64,000 nucleotides of DNA, taken from NCBI GenBank assembly GCA_036186865.1, contig AP025069.1, positions 9,184,270-9,248,269 on the forward strand, written 5' to 3'. The position numbers were made by a program, and so were the translations under genes. Shown here in pieces: positions 23,657-34,630 of this stretch (position 1 is the stretch's first letter; every line of letters begins with the position of its first letter). The stretch is from Eustoma russellianum. Lineage: Eukaryota > Streptophyta > Magnoliopsida > Gentianales > Gentianaceae. The notes beneath the pieces were generated by a model. It was not told where the DNA came from. It worked only from the letters and a program-made list of their open reading frames with translations, and ran no database searches.

Positions 23657-25012
23657 GCCGTTGAAGAGGTTGTGAAAGTATATTTGTCATTTCCACTTGA
23701 TGTCTTGTTCTTTGACTAAAACATGTCCATCTTTTCCTTTTATAAACTTCACGACTCCTAAGTCCTGCCTCTTTTGATCTCTAGCTTTGGCAATCTTGAA
23801 CATGTCATGCTCCCTGTCTTTTGTTTCTAGTCTTTCATACATCCTTTTATAGGTTGTGTTATCTGCCTCCGTCACTGCCTTCTTTGCCTCATTCCTAGCG
23901 ATTTTGTAGTTCTTCCTCACTCTCACTTTTTTCTCTCTGTCTGTGTAGCTTAATAGATCTCTAAAACTTCTTTGCTTATCTCTTATTTTTTGTTGCATAT
24001 CCTTATTCTAGCACTATGAATCTTTAGATGTGGTTGTCTTTCCTGTTGTTACCCTAAGAGTTTTCCTTGCTGTGTGAGTAATAGTAGCCGGGATAGCCTC
24101 CCACATATGGTTTGTCCTCACCCAGTTGATATGATGTTGCAGAGATGACCTTGTCTCTAAATATGTTAATTTTTTCGTCCATCAAACTTTTCCGTCGAAT
24201 CTTGGGTGATTTTCTAACCCTTTTGCTCATCTTTTGGCTCAAGGCTATAATTACCACTAGTAAACGGTGTTGCGTCACTGCTATCTCCCCTAATATAACG
24301 TTGTAGTCCCCCCACAACCATCGGTCTTCACGCCTCATCAGAAAATAGTCGATCTGTGTGTTACATCTTCCACTGCTAAAAGTGATCAAATGTGATTCCT
24401 GTTTCTTAAAGAATGAGTTTATAATACCTAGGTCGTGGATCACCACGAGTTCTAGCAGATCCATACCCTGTTCGTTTCTATCTCCATAACTAAACCTGCC
24501 ATATGCCAATTGAAAACTGTTGGTATCCCTTCCAATGTGACCATTAAAATCACCTCCTATACAAATTCGTTACTCCCTAAATATTGTCTTCAACACTACA
24601 TCTAAACAATCACAAAGCTCTTTCTTTTCATGTTCTCCTAGTCCTACTTGGGGTGCATAGGCACAAACCACTGTCACTACCTCCTTGTTTAGTACTAACT
24701 TCAGCACAATAATTCTATCACTATATCTTATCACATCGATCACGTTTCATGTGCAATTGTAACTTTACTAACAATTCTATCTCATTCTTGGTCCATCGAA
24801 CCCCAAATACATAGCTTATACTCATTACGCTCTTTACCTTTATTTCCCTCCCACCTAGTCTCTTGGAGACATGCTACATCTATCATAAGCCTCTTAAGTA
24901 CATCTACTATCTCCAACAATTTACCACTTAGGGTTCCTGCATTCCAAGAGGTTACATGCAAATTATCTTTATCTTCTTTTCCCTTACGTACACCCCTTTG
25001 CTCTAGACATGG
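23657..25012 (-). pseudogene. RTE-1 endonuclease part, broken
   Basis: Matches the N-terminal half of RTE-2: VTSWNAGTLSGKLLEIVDVL, CLQETRWEGN, GRFSYGDRNEQGMDLLELV, TQIDYFLMRRED, QHRLLVV, then the basic linker (KIARNEAKKAVTEA, KAVTEADNTTYKRMYERLE). These are landmarks of the apurinic-endonuclease-like domain that nicks target DNA. The frame is interrupted near 24030, 24520 and 24770. Confidence 0.87.
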
Positions 25013-25463
25013 AAGGAATACGTACTTAATCACATAATGAGAAGATAGAGTATATGGAGAAAATGTCAAAAGGAGTAGGATTGGAGGTGTAAACGAGTTG
25101 GATGCAAATATTTATTTATTGAGTCGAGTATTTTGTTTAGTTTGTTTGATTTTAAACGCGAATACGATTTGCATGTATCTTTTGGTTTCGAACCTGAGTT
25201 TGAGTACAAATATATTCGAACTTGAGACGATTTTGAACAGCATTTGAACATATTTTGCATGGAATTCAGGCAAGTTATACTATGTTGAACGTCTAACTGT
25301 GAAAATATTTTTAGTACAACAGTTAAATTAGACAAATTATGCAAGTGTTATGCCATTAAAAAAAACTTTGACTATTAATATACTCTTATGTTTAGAAAAT
25401 AAACAGTATTTTGTCAAATCAAAATAGAAGATAATATTTTGGATGGAGTACGTTAGTTGTTCA
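25013..25463. other. Sequence between RTE-1 and Copia-2
   Basis: No gene or known repeat recognised. The last five bases GTTCA (25459-25463) are the left target duplication of Copia-2. Confidence 0.5.
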
Positions 25464-26223
25464 TGTTATAATAGTTTGTAAAGGCAATGGAACGAAGAAT
25501 GAATGTTTGAGATCAAAGATGAAGGTGAAATGGTGTTGGAATAAGCAAGAATAGCTTGACTCATGACTTGGATCGATCCATGTATCAAATGGATAGATCT
25601 ATGTGGCTTGAAAATGAAGTTGAGTATTCTGCCGGACATAGATCGATGACATCGATCGATCGATGTCACATACATCGATCGATCGATGTGTCCTGGTTGA
25701 GATCGATGTATGAACTGAGGACATCGATCGATGACATCGATCGATCGATGTCACATACATCGATCGATCGATGTCCAGAGTGCAGGGTTCGATATTGAAC
25801 TGAGGACATCGATCGATCACATCGATCGATCGATGTCCTGACAGACGTGTTTTTTCATGAAAATTCACGTCTTTTGCACCAGAAGACATGTCCAATCGCC
25901 ATGCAACCTCCTCCAACGACTTCCTGGAGTTTGAGAGCCTATAAATAGGCTATTATAACCCATTACATATACAATCAAGCATTCCATATTCTTCTTCTTA
26001 CTCAAGAACACTCTTGTTTTCAGAAAGTTCATTGTTTCTCAATCCTATTTGCTGAGGACTAGAGATTGTTGGCTGTTGTATCCTAGGAGGAAGTTTGCCT
26101 ACAACCTTGCAGCATCTAGTGGGGGCAAATATTCCTTACGGAAAGTGTATATACACGCCTCAAGCCAAGGTTCTTTGTTATTGCTCTCTTCTTGTTGTCT
26201 TGTTTCCCGCATTTTTCGTAACA
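25464..26223 (+). repeat. Copia-2 5' LTR
   Basis: 760 bp, TGTTATAATAG... to ...TTTCGTAACA. U3 carries a cluster of CATCGATCGATCGATG palindromes (about 25634-25835), some 100-300 bp before the TATA box. U5 contains CAAATATTCCTTACG (26126-26140), complementary to the primer position, then the palindrome GTGTATATACAC. Confidence 0.95.
25940..25947 (+). promoter_or_regulatory. TATA box of Copia-2
   Basis: TATAAATA in GCCTATAAATAGGC. The 17-nt LTR length difference lies at the expected start site (after CCCATTA, about 25967). Confidence 0.7.
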
Positions 26224-26240
26224 ATCGTAAGGAATATTTG
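26126..26240 (+). promoter_or_regulatory. Copia-2 U5 segment and complementary primer-binding position
   Basis: CAAATATTCCTTACG (26126-26140, in U5) is perfectly complementary over 15 nt to CGTAAGGAATATTTG (26226-26240), which starts 2 nt after the LTR end. The latter position is where a tRNA-complementary PBS is expected, but it lacks TGG. Spacing between the arms is 85 nt, against 84 nt in Copia-1, whose arms have a different sequence. Pairing kept by covariation suggests function, perhaps self-priming. Confidence 0.7.
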
Positions 26241-26242
26241 AG

Positions 26243-29200
26243 ATGGATTCAAAGACATTCTTGAACCAAGAGAGCATGAAGCTTGATCGTTTCGATGGTA
26301 CAAACTATCTCCGCTGGAAGGACAAGATGTTGTTCCTTCTGACGGCACTTCAGATTGGGTATTGTCTCGACCCAAATCTGAAGGATTTGCCATCCCCAAA
26401 AGAAGAGGACTCCGAGGAGGTGAAAGCTGCTTGGAGGAAGAGACATGAGGACAATATGCTTTGCCGAGGGCATATCCTCAACAACTTGTCAGATCGTATC
26501 TACGATCTGTTCACGGCAACATCATCACCAAAGGAGATATGGAACGCCTTGGAGTTCAAGTACAACAATGAGAAACAAGGCGCAGACAAATTCCAGGTGA
26601 TGAGGTATTTTAATTTTAAAATGGTTGAAAATTTGTCAATCATGGACCAAGTGCACGAGTTGCAGGTCATTGTGTCCAAACTGAAAGAGTTGGGTGTAGA
26701 AGTTTCTGAGGCATTACAAGTAGGAGGAATCATTGCTAAGCTTCCTCCTAGTTGGAATGACTACAGGAAGAAATTACTGCACTCAACCGAATCCTTTTCC
26801 CTTGAACAACTTCAAAAGCATCTGCGAATTGAAGAAGAGACAAGGAGTCTTGTAAAGAGACATGTCTCTGACGATGCACCTAGAGTGCATTATGTCAAAG
26901 GGAAAGGAGGGGTTTCGGTTGGAAACAAAAGGAAGAACTCCGATTATACTGAATCCACAGACAAAACAGAATCTAAGAAAGGCAAGAGGTGCTATAATTG
27001 TGGCAAGAAAGGTCACTTGAAGAAGGACTGTTGGTTTCGAAAGAAACAAAAACAGGGCGGTAATTCTCAAAATGTCAACAATGCGAATTTGGTAGACATT
27101 GGAACCGATCAACTGGTTGCAATGGTCTCTGGTTTGCATGTTGGCATGGTAACAGAACTTCATATGGCTACGAACGAGATCACAAGTGATTGGTGGTTCG
27201 ATTCGGGTGCAACAGTGCACGTATGTAACAACAAGGATCTATTCAAGACCTACCATGTTGTGGATGATAGCCAACAGGTTCTGATGGGAAACCGCAGTGC
27301 CACAAGAGTCTTGGGTAAAGGTAGTATAGAGTTAGACTTTACTTCTGGTATAGTCAACGTACTACATGTACCCGAGATTTCTAAGAATCTTGTTTCTGCT
27401 AGTCTTGTTTGTAAGAGTGGATTCAAGATTGTAATGGAGGGGGACAAGATTATATTGTCCAAGAATGGAGTCTTTGTCGGCAAGGGTTATGCTTGCGACG
27501 GGATGTTCAAATTAAGTATTAATAAAAATCCCGCAGTTTCTGTTTACTCTGTTGATTCTTCTTTTTCATTGTGGCATGATAGACTTGCACATGTTAGTAA
27601 TACAACTATTAAGTTCATGTCTAAGCATGCCTTAATTTCTTGCAAAGATGAAAATGAAAGAACATGTGAAGTATGCATACAAGCTAAGATGACAAAGAAA
27701 CCGTTTCCGAAAGTAGAACGGAAAACCGAACTCTTAGAACTTGTTCATTCGGATGTTTGCGAATTGAACGGAGTTTTAACCCGAGGTGGCAATCGATATT
27801 TCATTACTTTCATTGATGATGCCTCTAGATATACTTATGTATATTTACTAAGGCATAAAGATGAAGCCTTTGACATGTTCAAAGTCTATAAAATGGAAGT
27901 CGAAAATCAATCGGGATTGAAAATCAAAGTTCTAAGGAGTGATCGTGGTGGTGAATACTTTCCTCTTGAATTTAATCAATTCTGTGAGGAATATGGTATC
28001 ATACACCAGAAAAGTGCTCCCTACACACCCCAACAAAACGGTTTGGCTGAAAGAAAGAATAGAAGTTTAGTTGACATGCTAAATGCAATGTTAATAAACT
28101 CTGGTTTGCCAAAGAATTTGTGGGGAGAAGCCTTGTTAACGGCTTGTCATATTCATAATAGAATTCCTTCTAAGAAGTTTAAAGTTTCTCCATACGAAGT
28201 ATGGAAGAAACGAAGTCCAAATCTAAGTTATCTTAGAGTTTGGGGTTGTCTAGCCTATTATAGAGTTCCGGATCCAAAGAGGACTAAGTTGGGGCCAAGA
28301 GCTCTTAAAGGTGTCTTTATTGGATATGCCGAAAACTCTAAAGCGTACATGATTCTAGATTTAGAATCTAATGTGGTTGTTGAGTCTAGAGATGTTGAAT
28401 TTCTTGAGAATAAATTCTTAAGAACAGATTCAAATCAAAGTTCAACAAGTGAGAGTTTGAATGATCCTATTGTTGGTGATTTTACTAATGATCCTTCTAG
28501 TGTTAATGTTCCATATCAAGATTCTCCAACTGAGGTTAGGAGAAGTCAACGTGCTAGAAAGGAAAAGTATTTACATCCGGACTTCATTTCTTCGCAGTCT
28601 ATTACTTTCTTAGTTGAAGGTAATAGGACAAAGGTGTTTAATCAAATACCTATTGTACTAAGCGTTGAAGATGATCCAAAATCCTATAAGGAGGCGATGC
28701 AATCGAGAGATGCATCATTTTGGAAGGAAGCTATTGATGATGAGATGAATTCGTTATTGTCTAACAATACGTGGATTCTCGCTGATTTGCCTCCAAGTTC
28801 CAAAGCTATTGGATGTAAATGGGTATTTCGAAGGAAATACAATACGGATGGTTCACTTCAAACTTTCAAAGCTAGATTAGTAGCCAAAGGCTTTAGACAA
28901 CGAGAAGGGATAGACTATTTTGACACGTATGCTCCTGTAGCAAGAATAACATCCATTAGAGTGTTGATGGCATTAGCATCCATTAATAACTTGGTTATTC
29001 ATCAAATGGATGTTAAGACTGCATTTCTCAATGGTGATTTAGACGAGGAAGTCTATATGGAACAACCGGAAGGTTTTGTACTTCCGGGGAATGAGCACAA
29101 AGTGTGCAAATTGATAAGGTCATTGTATGGTCTGAAACAAGCACCGAAACAATGGCATGAAAAGTTTGACACTACCATTTTGAAGGATGGTTTCCGACAT

Positions 29201-30065
29201 AATGGTGCAGATAAGTGTGTATATTCCAAGTTTACAGACAAATATGGTGTTATTATTTGTTTGTACGTGGATGATATGCTTATTATCGGTACTAATATGG
29301 AAGGAGTAAATGAAACTAAGAAGTATTTAACTTCACAATTCCAAATGAAAGATTTGGGTGAGGTAGATACTATCTTAGGAATTAAGGTGTCCAAACGTAG
29401 TGGGGGTTTTGCTCTTTGTCAATCTCATTACATAAACAAGTGTTGAACAAGTTCAAACACTTGGAGATCAAAGAAGCAAACACGCCATTCGATGCCTCAT
29501 ACAAATTGACTGGATATACCGGTAGAGCGGTAGCGCAATTAGAATATGCTAGTGCAATTGGTAGTTTGATGTATGCTATGCATTGCACTAGACCGGATAT
29601 TGCCTTTGCGGTGTGTAAATTATCAAGGTATACTAGTAATCCTAGTATAGACCATTGGAAGGCAATCGGGCGAGTACTTGGATACTTGAAGAGGACTATG
29701 AGTTACGGATTGTTTTATAATAATTTTCCAGCCGTGTTAGAAGGTTATACTGATGCTAGTTGGATAACTAGTGTTGGTGATAACAAGTCTACTACGGGTT
29801 GGATATTTACGTTGGGTGGTGGTGCTGTTTCTTGGGCTTCAAAGAAACAGACATGCATAACTCATTCAACAATGGAATCCGAATTCATAGCATTGGGTTC
29901 TGCAGGTAAAGAAGCGGAATGGCTGAGAAATCTTTTATTGGATATAGAGTTGTGGCCACAACCGATGCCAGCCATTTCTTTACACTGTGATAGCCAAGCA
30001 ACGATGTCAAGAGCTTATAGTAAAATCTATAACGGAAAATCTAGACATGTCAGCCTTAGGCATGA
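26243..30065 (+). pseudogene. Copia-2 gag-pol, one frameshift, cut by RTE-2
   Basis: Starts at ATG 26243, 19 nt after the LTR, and stays open for 1067 codons. Order: gag (LDRFDGTNYLRWKDKM, zinc knuckle CYNCGKKGHLKKDC near residue 250), protease (WWFDSGATVHVC), integrase (WHDRLAHVS, CEVCIQAK, HSDVCEL, DRGGEY, AERKNR), RT (MDVKTAFLNGDL, LYVDDMLIIG). A one-base loss near 29440 turns HYINKVLNKF into HYINKC and a stop. RT end and RNase H (EGYTDASW, THSTMESEF) continue in the next frame to SRHVSLRHD at 30065, where RTE-2 begins. Catalytic residues all look intact, so the element was active until recently. Confidence 0.95.
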
Positions 30066-33000
30066 TTCATCATCATCATCATCCAGACCCAGTATATCCC
30101 AACGACAGCGAAAGCTATCGTTAGGGTCTGGGGAGGGTAAGTGGTAGGCAGACAATACCCCTATCCCAAGGGATAGAGAGTCTGCTTCCAGTGAGACCCC
30201 CGGGCTCTACCTGCATAAATGGCATGATAATAAAGATATATTGTGCTAGTGTGTTAGTGAGTACATTCAAGAAATACAAAGAAAGATCTTTTGATATTAA
30301 AATACACATCAAGTATAAATGTACATGTAATGTAAAACAACGGTATAACAGACGCCACCAAGTGGAAAGCCAGCCTAAAGCGTAGATAGTGTCTACGCCT
30401 ATCTATGTCCCTAAATATATTCTAAAGTGTCCCTATATATGACTTATACTTCGTTAACCTTAATCTTATGTCTCCATGAACTCCTATCCTGGACCATGTC
30501 CTCAGAGAGGTGCAAATCTAGTAAGTCGTGCTTTATCTGCTCATCCCAAGTCAGTTTGGGTCTGCCTTTACTCCTGTTTCCCTCTATAATGAGGCTTTCA
30601 ATTGCTCTGACCGACGCCGTTATCTGTCTCCGCATGACATGGCCAAACCACCTCAATCTTCCCTCCCTTACCTTATCGGCTATACTAGCCACGCCTAACC
30701 TTTCGCGAAATACCTCGTTTCTGATCCGGTCTAGCCTTGTATGCCCACACATCCATCTTAACATTTTCATCTCTGCCACTTCCATCTTCTGTAATTGTGA
30801 CCTCTTGATGGCCCAGCAGTCTGTCCCATATAGCATTGCCGGTCGCACTGCCACCCTATAAAATTTTCCCTTTAATTTAGTTGGGAAATTTTTGTCACAC
30901 AGCACTCCTGAGGCCGCCCTCCATCTACACCAGCCTGCTTGAACTCGATGTGCTACATCATTATCTATGTCGCCATTATGCTGCACAAATGATCCTAGGT
31001 ACTTAAACTTACTTACTTGTGGTACCACTTGACCATCGATGGTGAGTTGGCTACCCTCACTGTCTGCTACGCCGCTGAAGTCGCAGTGCAGATACTCGGT
31101 CTTAGAACGGCTAATCTTTAAGCCTTTTCTCTCTAAAACACCTCTCCACTGCTCTACTCTTATACTCAGGGTATGTCTACTTTCTGCGACTAATACAATA
31201 TCGTCAGCAAAAAGCATACACCACGGAACTGCCTCCTGTATCTGCTTTGACAACTCGTCCAGGACAACTGCAAAAAGAAATGGGCTCAACGCAGACCCTT
31301 GATGGAGACCGACCTCCACCGGAAAAAAGTCTGTATTCCCCACAGCCGTACGAACGTTTGTTTTTGTCCTAGCATACATATCTCTAATTATGTCTATATA
31401 CTTCATAGAGATCCCTCTTGCCTCCAAACTATCCCATATCAGGCTACGCGGCACACTATCATATGCTTTTTCAAGATCGATGAAAACCATATGTAAATCA
31501 CGCTTCCTCGCCCTATACTTCTCCATTAATCTCCTGAGAATGTGTATTGCTTCCGTAGTTGACCTTCCTGGCATAAAACCAAATTGGTTCACCGTAACCT
31601 GAGTTTCTCTCCTAATTCGAGTGTCGATTATTCTCTCCCATAACTTCATGGTATGACTTAGCAACTTAATCCCTCTATAGTTCACACAACATTGTGCGTC
31701 CCCTTTGTTCTTATATAGGGGGACCACGACACTTTTTCTCCACTCATCTGGCATCTTCCCTGTTTTATAAATATGGTTGAACAGAGTAGTTAGCAATTGG
31801 ACCCCTTTCTCTCCTAAAGACTTCCACGCCTCAATGGGTATGTTATCTAGACCGACCGCTTTAGCTCTTCCCATCTTCTTCAGTGCTCTCATCACCTCTC
31901 CTTGTGTGATGTTCTGACAGTCGGAGTTATTATGTTGTCGTTGTTGGTTAGTGGAGCTTTCTCGTTCTTCGTAGTCGGCACTACTGCCGTTGAACAGATT
32001 GTGAAAGTATGTTTGCCATTTTAACTTGATGTCTTGTGCTTTGACTAACACATGTCCATCTTCTCCTTTTATGAACTTCCCGCCTCCTAGGTCCTGCCTC
32101 TTTCGATCCCTAGCTTTGGCAATCTTGAACATATCATGTTCTCCTTCTTTTGTTTCTAGTCTCTCATACATCCTTTTATAAGCTGCAGTCTTTGCTTCTG
32201 TCACTGCCTTCTTCGCCTCCTTCCTGGCGATTTTGTAATTATCCTTCAATCGCAATTTTTCTTCCCCATTTGTGCATCTTAACAGCTCTCTAAAAATCTT
32301 TTGTTTGTCTTTTATTTTTTGTTGCACATCCTCGTTCCACCACCACGTCTCTTTATGTACGGACTTCTTTTCTGTTGTTACCCCAAGCGTTTCTCTCGCC
32401 GATTGAGTAATAGTAGTCGATATAACTTCCCACATCTGATTTGTGTCATCACCTAGACGATCTAGTTTCGCCGAGATGACCTTGTCTCTGAATATATTAA
32501 TTTTTTCGTCCTTCAGACTTCCCCATCGAATACTGGGTGGGAATTTTCTAACCCCCTTACTCAGCTTTTGGCTCAATGATATAACTACCACTAATAAACG
32601 GTGTTGCATCACCGCTGTCTCTCCTGGTATAACCTTACAGTCCCGCCACAACCGTCGGTCTTCACGCCTCATCAGAAAATAGTCGATCTGCGTGTGACGT
32701 CCTCCGCTGTTAAACGTGATCAAATGTGATTCTTTTTTCTTAAAAAACGAGTTTATAATGCCTAGGTCATGGGCTACTGCTAGGTCTAGCAGATCTCTAC
32801 CCTGTTCGTTTCTATCTCCATAACCAAACCCGCCATGTACCGTCTGAAAACCATCACTATTCTTTCCAATATGTCCATTAAAATCACCCCCGATACAAAT
32901 TCGTTCCTCCCTGGGTATTGCCTTTAACACCACATCTAAGCACTCCCAAAACTTTTTCTTCTCCTGTTCTCCTAGTCCCACTTGGGGTGCATAGGCGCAA

Positions 33001-33980
33001 ATCACTGCCACTACCTCCTTATTTAGTACCAACTTCAACACCATAAGTCTATCATTATATCTAATCACATCAATCACGTTCGTGTGTAATTCCATCTTTA
33101 CTAAGAATCCTACCCCATTCTTGGTCCCATCTGATCCTGAATACAACAACTTATACCCATTACACTCTTTACCTTTATTCCCTTTCCACCTAGTTTCTTG
33201 GAGGCATGCTATATCTATCTTACGTCTCTTAAGTGTGTCTATAACCTCAAACAATTTACCACTTAATGTTCCTACATTCCAAGAAGCTACCCTTAGACTA
33301 TCTTCATTTTTCTTCCCCTTACCTACACCCCTCTTCCTTAGACATGGTCTCACGGAAAAATCATGATGTATACTATCAATTATTGCAACTAAACTACAGA
33401 TACAAGGTATGTTACAGATGTAGAAAGTTTAAAACTAATGATTGCAACTACAATCAAATACCCAAAAAAAACAAACACAAGAAGTTTTTTTTTTTCTTTT
33501 TTTACCACTAAAACAAACTTTGTAGATATGCTACTGGGTCGAAAACCAATTTAAAAAAAACAAATTAATTTGATGATAAGAAACAAAAATGAAATTATAT
33601 CACCTGGTTGGTCTATGTCACACCAAGATATAAGAAAGATATACGGAAAAGATGCGGCAGAGAAGAAGCGGAGATGGGATCTCGGTCGCTTAGATCTCTG
33701 GTTCAAGATTCAAGGTCGTGTGGATGGATCTTGAGTTTCTGCCTTCAAGAAATTCTTGCACAATCGAGTTGAATGTTCGAAGCCGGCTACAGATGATTGC
33801 TTGACTTTCCTATTCTAAGGATTATAGAAACCCCCGCAATCTAGCTTGCAATTCTTGTTGGACAAAGCGAAACGTTTAAAATAATACCAGTCTGGTGTCT
33901 AAGGGATTCGAAAGCCAGAACAACAAACACCTCAAGCTGATTACCGGACAAGTCGAGCACAATCAACGTTTTAATCCTTC
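30066..33980 (-). mobile_element. RTE-2: full-length-looking RTE LINE inside Copia-2 (right edge approximate)
   Basis: A minus-strand LINE splits the RNase H codons of Copia-2; the host reading resumes near 33981 (TDGVIAIAYV, NNLADPLTKSLS). The 3' end (left) has a (GAT)n microsatellite tail at 30067-30082, typical of RTE elements, preceded by a 9-bp hairpin. A 5' UTR of about 600 bp lies right of the ORF. I could not resolve a target duplication. Confidence 0.88.
30444..33353 (-). CDS. RTE LINE endonuclease-reverse transcriptase polyprotein
   Basis: Single open frame of about 969 codons. The N-terminal apurinic-endonuclease-like domain (roughly residues 18-245) has SWNVGTLSG, CLQETRW with the catalytic Glu, GGDFNGHIG and QHRLLVV. 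A basic linker follows. RT (about 520-830) has VPLYKNKGD, FGFMPGRST, FIDLEKAYDSVPR with the first Asp, GLHQGSALSP, MLFADDIVL with the Asp pair and KYLGSFV. The C-terminus has RWFGHVMRR. EN nicks DNA and RT copies the LINE RNA at the nick. The frame opens at GTG (33353) with no ATG close upstream in frame, so the true start is uncertain. All catalytic motifs are present; it may have been recently active. Confidence 0.92.
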   Translation of the reverse strand: MRPCLRKRGVGKGKKNEDSLRVASWNVGTLSGKLFEVIDTLKRRKIDIACLQETRWKGNKGKECNGYKLLYSGSDGTKNGVGFLVKMELHTNVIDVIRYNDRLMVLKLVLNKEVVAVICAYAPQVGLGEQEKKKFWECLDVVLKAIPREERICIGGDFNGHIGKNSDGFQTVHGGFGYGDRNEQGRDLLDLAVAHDLGIINSFFKKKESHLITFNSGGRHTQIDYFLMRREDRRLWRDCKVIPGETAVMQHRLLVVVISLSQKLSKGVRKFPPSIRWGSLKDEKINIFRDKVISAKLDRLGDDTNQMWEVISTTITQSARETLGVTTEKKSVHKETWWWNEDVQQKIKDKQKIFRELLRCTNGEEKLRLKDNYKIARKEAKKAVTEAKTAAYKRMYERLETKEGEHDMFKIAKARDRKRQDLGGGKFIKGEDGHVLVKAQDIKLKWQTYFHNLFNGSSADYEERESSTNQQRQHNNSDCQNITQGEVMRALKKMGRAKAVGLDNIPIEAWKSLGEKGVQLLTTLFNHIYKTGKMPDEWRKSVVVPLYKNKGDAQCCVNYRGIKLLSHTMKLWERIIDTRIRRETQVTVNQFGFMPGRSTTEAIHILRRLMEKYRARKRDLHMVFIDLEKAYDSVPRSLIWDSLEARGISMKYIDIIRDMYARTKTNVRTAVGNTDFFPVEVGLHQGSALSPFLFAVVLDELSKQIQEAVPWCMLFADDIVLVAESRHTLSIRVEQWRGVLERKGLKISRSKTEYLHCDFSGVADSEGSQLTIDGQVVPQVSKFKYLGSFVQHNGDIDNDVAHRVQAGWCRWRAASGVLCDKNFPTKLKGKFYRVAVRPAMLYGTDCWAIKRSQLQKMEVAEMKMLRWMCGHTRLDRIRNEVFRERLGVASIADKVREGRLRWFGHVMRRQITASVRAIESLIIEGNRSKGRPKLTWDEQIKHDLLDLHLSEDMVQDRSSWRHKIKVNEV

Positions 33981-34111
33981 CAACTGATGGTGTAATAGCC
34001 ATTGCGTACGTCAGATTCTGTAATAACCTGGCGGATCCGTTGACAAAGAGTCTATCAAAAGACTTGGTACAAAGTACATCTTTAGGGATGGGATTGAGAC
34101 GTATGGGATAA
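33981..34111 (+). pseudogene. Copia-2 RNase H C-terminus after the LINE insertion
   Basis: Reads TDGVIAIAYV, NNLADPLTKSLSKDLV and GMGLRRMG to the stop at 34109-34111. It is the direct continuation of the sequence broken at 30065. Confidence 0.85.
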
Positions 34112-34619
34112 GTTCACTTGTGATAGAAACCCAACCTTGTCTAGCATACCACTAGCCAAAGGTTCAATAGGTAACAACAAGTCACAAAGTGAGGTATTAA
34201 AGCACTACGATTGATCTTTAAAGAATCAAGCCGCATGATATTGATCTTTAAAGAATTGGAATGTTAGTGTTAAAGGAGGGTGAGTGATTCGTTGCACTCT
34301 TAATGAAGGATTAAGAGGAATTATCTTAATCTTCACCTATATGAACATGGGAAGTGGTGCCGCTTCGACAAGCAATGATCTTGAAATGTTCATGAATACT
34401 AGGGGTAGCACAAGGCCATAAAGTGCGGTTTAAAATGGACTTCGATTGAGAGTGTGGTTTCATGTGTATAATGTTTCCGGTTCTAGCACATAGGAATCTG
34501 ATTCAAGGCTTTTTAGCTATCATGATTTCGTTAGAACTTTGAGATGTTATACTAATAAGAGGTTCAAATCGAAAGATACTTCTTAAATGCATGAAATGTC
34601 ATAAGTTGCTTTACAAACT
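34112..34619 (+). other. Copia-2 3' noncoding region
   Basis: No ORF. The sequence parallels the pol-to-LTR spacer of Copia-1 (GGAAGTGGTGCCGCTTC is shared, 566-1150 region on minus). It carries a local duplication of TTGATCTTTAAAGAAT. Confidence 0.7.
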
Positions 34620-34630
34620 AAGTGGGGGAT
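34620..34630 (+). promoter_or_regulatory. Copia-2 polypurine tract
   Basis: AAGTGGGGGAT directly before the 3' LTR, nearly the same as in Copia-1. Confidence 0.85.

Larger units (their letters stand above)
10019..25012 (-). mobile_element. RTE-1: RTE-clade LINE, split by two LTR-element insertions
   Basis: Three pieces line up with the complete copy RTE-2: 3' end 10019-10300, RT region 11884-13456 and endonuclease region 23652-25012. The intervening blocks are LTR elements with matching target duplications (AACCT, CTCCC), so the pieces were once contiguous. The 3' tail is a (GTT)n run on the minus strand near 10022-10035. The 5' side stops matching RTE-2 at about 25012, just where its ORF would begin. 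Confidence 0.88.

Noticed and set aside
25556..25916. ORFs on both strands rich in HRSIDV / DRSM repeats (also 34730-35102 and 15631-15954, 23262-23558)
   Set aside because: Translation of ATCGATCGAT palindromes in LTRs; mirrored on both strands, no protein family.
30066..30420. Stand-alone SINE interpretation of the block with TCCCAAGGGATAGAGA
   Set aside because: The block is continuous with the RTE-2 3' UTR and recurs at the 3' end of RTE-1, so it is the LINE 3' end; isolated copies are best read as 5'-truncated LINEs, although a LINE-tailed SINE cannot be fully excluded.
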